Of a DNA stretch of 7,213 nucleotides, positions 4,460-7,213 are shown piece after piece. The notes under the pieces were generated by a model. That model was not told the DNA's origin. It saw nothing but the letters and a program-made list of their open reading frames with translations, and ran no database searches. The first letter of the stretch is position 1; the number at the start of each line of letters is the position of its first letter. The position numbers and the translations under genes were made by a program. The DNA comes from Chlamydiota bacterium (GTDB lineage Bacteria; Chlamydiota; Chlamydiia; Chlamydiales; Rhabdochlamydiaceae), in contig JABEVM010000103.1 in NCBI GenBank assembly GCA_013041585.1, positions 1 to 7,213 of the forward strand. The letters are read 5' to 3'.

Positions 4460-7075
4460 TTAAGAAATATGGTTGCCCAGCACTTTGGCAAGTTGCATCA
4501 TGTCCAAAGGTTTTTTGTCCCCAAATACTTTCTCTAGCTTTTTGTCAGGGACAATCAATCTCTTGTTCTTAGGGTCTTGTAGTTTATGCTCTTTGATGTA
4601 GTCCCATACTTTTTTGATAAGTTCAGGACGAGTGAGCTCTTTCTCTTGCACGACTGCTTGCAGCTCTGCTGATAGAGATAATTTTTTGCCGGTAGGAGCT
4701 TTTTTGGTAGCGGTTTTTTTTGCGCTCACTGCCTTCTTAGAAGCCGCTTTTGTAGCTTTTTTCTTAGGAGTTTTTGTTTCGGGAACTTCTTTTTTCCCTT
4801 TACCAAATCTTCCTTTGGATTTCTTCACATAAGGAGTCTTAGGATGGTTTGGATATTTCTCTTCTAAATCTTCTATATTGTTTACGATCACATCGCAATC
4901 AGGATAGTTGGAGCAGGAAAAGAACGTCTTTCCAAATCTAGATTTACGCTGAGCCATTTTTCCATCGCAGCCAATCGCAGGACAAGTTGGTAAATTTTCT
5001 GGCGGAACCTCTCCTATCTTTGGAATATTGACAATCCCTTTGCAAGTAGGATAGGTGGTACATCCGAGGAAGGTACCAAATTTTCCATGACGTATTTGCA
5101 TTTGGCTTCCACATTTTGGGCAGGGTTGCTCCCAGTCAAAGTTTGGATCGTAGTCTTCTTTTGAAAAAGCGATCGCTTCGATAGGACCGGTAAAATCACA
5201 ATTTGGATAATCAGAGCATCCGTAGAAATATTTTTTACGAGACCAAATTTTTTGGAGCTTATGCTTCCCACATTTTGGACAATCGATATCCGTCATAATT
5301 TTGGGAACAAAAGCGTCTTTTTCTGCAGCTTCTACAGTAGGGATAAATTCCTGCCAAAATTTACGGATCAGGTCTTTCCATTCTCTTTGATTCTCTTCGA
5401 TCCGCTCCAGTTCATCTTCCATGGCAGCTGTGAAGCCAATGTCCATGATCATTTTGAAATTTTCTTCAAGCATATGAGCGATAACCCTTCCGAGTTCGGT
5501 CGGTTTTAACGCTCCTTTTTCTTTTACGGTATAATCTCTACTCTGGATCTTATTCATGATCGTTGCGTACGTAGAGGGTCTTCCTATGCCAGACTTTTCT
5601 AGTTCTTTAACTAATGAAGCTTCTGTAAACCTTGGAGGTGGTTTTGTAAAAGATTGCTCGGAAAGTACTTTGAGTAAAGAAAGCAGTTTTCCTTCCGTTA
5701 AGAAAGGAAGAAGTTTTTCCTTTTCTGCTTCTTCTTTATCTATTTCGTCATCTATATCTTTCTTTTCTTGGTAGACGATTAAAAATCCGGAGAATTTTAT
5801 CGTAGATCCTGTAGCACGTAGAACCATATCATCATTGGTTACGATATCGCAAGAGATTGTGTCATAAATCGCCGGATTCATTTGCGAAGCGATAAAACGC
5901 CTCCAAATCAATTGGTATAGTTTGAATTGGTCGATCGTTAAAAAGTTTTTAATTTTCTCTGGAGGATGTTCTAAATTCGTAGGACGAATGGCTTCGTGGG
6001 CATCTTGGCTGCTTTTCTTTGTTGCAAAAACACGGGCCTCCGCTGGGAGAAATTCTTGCCCGTATTCTTTTGCGATGAATTTTCTTGCTGCTTGCAAAGC
6101 CTCTGGAGCTACACGTACAGAATCGGTACGCATATAGGTAATCAAACCTTCAGCGCCTTCATTTCCCATATCAATCCCTTCATAAAGACTTTGCGCGATA
6201 TTCATCGTGCGGGAAGCGGAAAATCCATAGTGGCGGCTTGCTTCTTGTTGCAAGGAAGAGGTAATAAATGAAGGTACGGGATTGCGCTTTTTCTCCTTTT
6301 TTTCGATAGAAGCAACTTTATAGGTAGCCTTTTCTAGTCTTTTTACAATCTCGTCAGCTGTTTTTTGATTTGGGATGGTAAAGACTTCTTTTTTAGTTGA
6401 GGCTTCTTTTTCAACCTTTTTTCCATCAACAGAATAGAGAGTTGTTTCAAAAGGGGCATCTTGTTTGCTTGTTTGTAAAACGGATCCTAAATTCCAATAC
6501 TCTACAGGAACAAAAGCTTCAATTTCCTTTTCCCTGTCAACGACAAGCTTTAAAGCCACAGATTGGACTCTTCCTGCGGAAAGGCCCCCATCTCTGGCTC
6601 CTTGCACTCTTCGTGTCAAAATAGGAGAAATTTTATAGCCTACGATACGATCTAGTAATCTGCGGGCTTGCTGAGCATCTACAAGAGCATGATCGATCTC
6701 ACGAGGATGTTTTAATGCTTCTTCAACAGCATCTCTTGTGATCGCATTAAATGTTGTTCGCTTGAATTTGGTGCCTTTTGGCAAAATTTCGGCTATGTGC
6801 CAAGCGATTGCTTCTCCTTCGCGGTCAGGGTCGGGCGCTAGGTAAACAATATCGACATCCTTTGCAGCCTTCTTGAGTTTATCAATGACTTCCTTCTTTT
6901 CAGGCAGGTTGGCATATTGAGGCTCAAAGTCATTTTCAACATCGATCCCAAATCCTTTTTGGGGTAGATCGCGGATGTGCCCAAGAGAAGACTCATAAAG
7001 ATATTTGGAACCCAAAAATTTTTTTAGAGTTTTAATTTTTGTTGGAGACTCGACGATGATAAGCGCTTTGGGCAT
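4460..7075 (-). CDS. topA: DNA topoisomerase I with C-terminal SWIB domain (chlamydial fusion)
   Basis: This 871-residue type IA topoisomerase relaxes negative supercoils by transient single-strand cleavage. The TOPRIM domain is at about 1-115, with Glu9 in VESPTK and the metal-binding DPDREGE at 82-88. The catalytic tyrosine is Tyr314 in LITYMRTDS, next to Arg316, as in E. coli TopA. Three four-cysteine zinc ribbons follow: Cys599/602/620/626, Cys652/655/672/678 and Cys698/703/721/727. Residues about 751-798 are a Lys/Ala-rich basic linker resembling histone-H1-type tails. Residues 799-871 form a SWIB domain (LTRPELIKKVWDYIKEHKL, then KLEKVFG), a eukaryote-like chromatin module known to be fused to TopA in chlamydiae. 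The length agrees with that fusion. The start is ATG 7073-7075, with AAAGG (complement of 7083-7087) 7 bases upstream. All key residues are present, so it should be active. It converges on the SPW remnant, 11 bases apart, with no clear terminator. Confidence 0.97.
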   Translation of the reverse strand: MPKALIIVESPTKIKTLKKFLGSKYLYESSLGHIRDLPQKGFGIDVENDFEPQYANLPEKKEVIDKLKKAAKDVDIVYLAPDPDREGEAIAWHIAEILPKGTKFKRTTFNAITRDAVEEALKHPREIDHALVDAQQARRLLDRIVGYKISPILTRRVQGARDGGLSAGRVQSVALKLVVDREKEIEAFVPVEYWNLGSVLQTSKQDAPFETTLYSVDGKKVEKEASTKKEVFTIPNQKTADEIVKRLEKATYKVASIEKKEKKRNPVPSFITSSLQQEASRHYGFSASRTMNIAQSLYEGIDMGNEGAEGLITYMRTDSVRVAPEALQAARKFIAKEYGQEFLPAEARVFATKKSSQDAHEAIRPTNLEHPPEKIKNFLTIDQFKLYQLIWRRFIASQMNPAIYDTISCDIVTNDDMVLRATGSTIKFSGFLIVYQEKKDIDDEIDKEEAEKEKLLPFLTEGKLLSLLKVLSEQSFTKPPPRFTEASLVKELEKSGIGRPSTYATIMNKIQSRDYTVKEKGALKPTELGRVIAHMLEENFKMIMDIGFTAAMEDELERIEENQREWKDLIRKFWQEFIPTVEAAEKDAFVPKIMTDIDCPKCGKHKLQKIWSRKKYFYGCSDYPNCDFTGPIEAIAFSKEDYDPNFDWEQPCPKCGSQMQIRHGKFGTFLGCTTYPTCKGIVNIPKIGEVPPENLPTCPAIGCDGKMAQRKSRFGKTFFSCSNYPDCDVIVNNIEDLEEKYPNHPKTPYVKKSKGRFGKGKKEVPETKTPKKKATKAASKKAVSAKKTATKKAPTGKKLSLSAELQAVVQEKELTRPELIKKVWDYIKEHKLQDPKNKRLIVPDKKLEKVFGDKKPLDMMQLAKVLGNHIS

Positions 7076-7129
7076 TGAGGGACCTTTATAATTACCTATG
7101 TGAAAATTCTCTGATTATTCTTTTTAATG

Positions 7130-7139
7130 CAAGATCTTG
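7130..7139. promoter_or_regulatory. 10-base perfect palindrome upstream of topA
   Basis: CAAGATCTTG is self-complementary and lies about 55 bases before the topA start, in the only non-coding stretch at the right end (7076-7213). A dyad this size could be an operator, but a perfect 10-mer can also arise by chance. I could not place a convincing -35/-10 pair for topA around it. Confidence 0.18.
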
Positions 7140-7213
7140 TCGCGAAAAAGCTAAAGTTTGTAACTTTTAATCTCTTTTGTATTTTGATGCATTGAAAAAA
7201 ATGTCCTATGAGG

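Noticed and set aside
7201..7213. ATG at the right edge as the start of a gene divergent from topA
   Set aside because: Only four codons are visible and there is no purine-rich ribosome binding site upstream, so it cannot be supported.
1..7213. tRNA, rRNA and CRISPR arrays
   Set aside because: No cloverleaf, rRNA-like or regularly spaced repeat sequence was recognised on reading either strand.

Overview
The window looks like a piece of a Chlamydiota chromosome, probably from an environmental (amoeba- or arthropod-associated) lineage. The main reason is the right half: a complete bacterial topoisomerase I (topA, minus strand) whose C terminus carries a lysine-rich linker and a SWIB domain, a fusion known from chlamydiae. 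The DNA is AT-rich and the genes are packed. The species cannot be named from this window alone.

Layout, left to right. (1) Positions 1-641, minus strand: a class I SAM-dependent methyltransferase with an N-terminal signal peptide, cut by the window edge. (2) 642-910: a gap with one weak inverted repeat and no supported gene. (3) 911-1198, plus strand: a 95-residue protein with two membrane segments and a Cys/Lys-rich tail. (4) 1290-2387, plus strand: an NAD(P)-dependent epimerase/dehydratase of the extended SDR type, preceded by a small hairpin. (5) 2384-4448: a rearranged locus. An intact 458-residue membrane protein on the minus strand (SPW repeat, VKOR-like domain with a CxxC, second SPW repeat) lies between two plus-strand fragments. 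One fragment matches the N terminus and the other the C terminus of the same protein family. (6) 4460-7075, minus strand: topA-SWIB, convergent with the C-terminal fragment. (7) 7076-7213: the topA upstream region.

The main discovery candidate is item 5. The N-terminal fragment begins with an ATGA overlap on the epimerase stop codon and runs 34 codons. The C-terminal fragment reads to a stop 11 bases from the topA stop. Together they suggest an ancestral two-gene plus-strand operon (epimerase, then SPW/VKOR membrane protein). The second gene then lost its middle and is now occupied by a divergent, intact, inverted paralog. The C-terminal fragment and the intact protein align over 76 residues without gaps, with 32 identities by hand count, so they are old paralogs or homologs of separate origin rather than a recent tandem copy. 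The intact gene also seems richer in GC than its neighbours. The joint function of the epimerase and the membrane protein is unknown. Their past translational coupling suggests a shared role, perhaps in envelope or redox chemistry, but that is inference.
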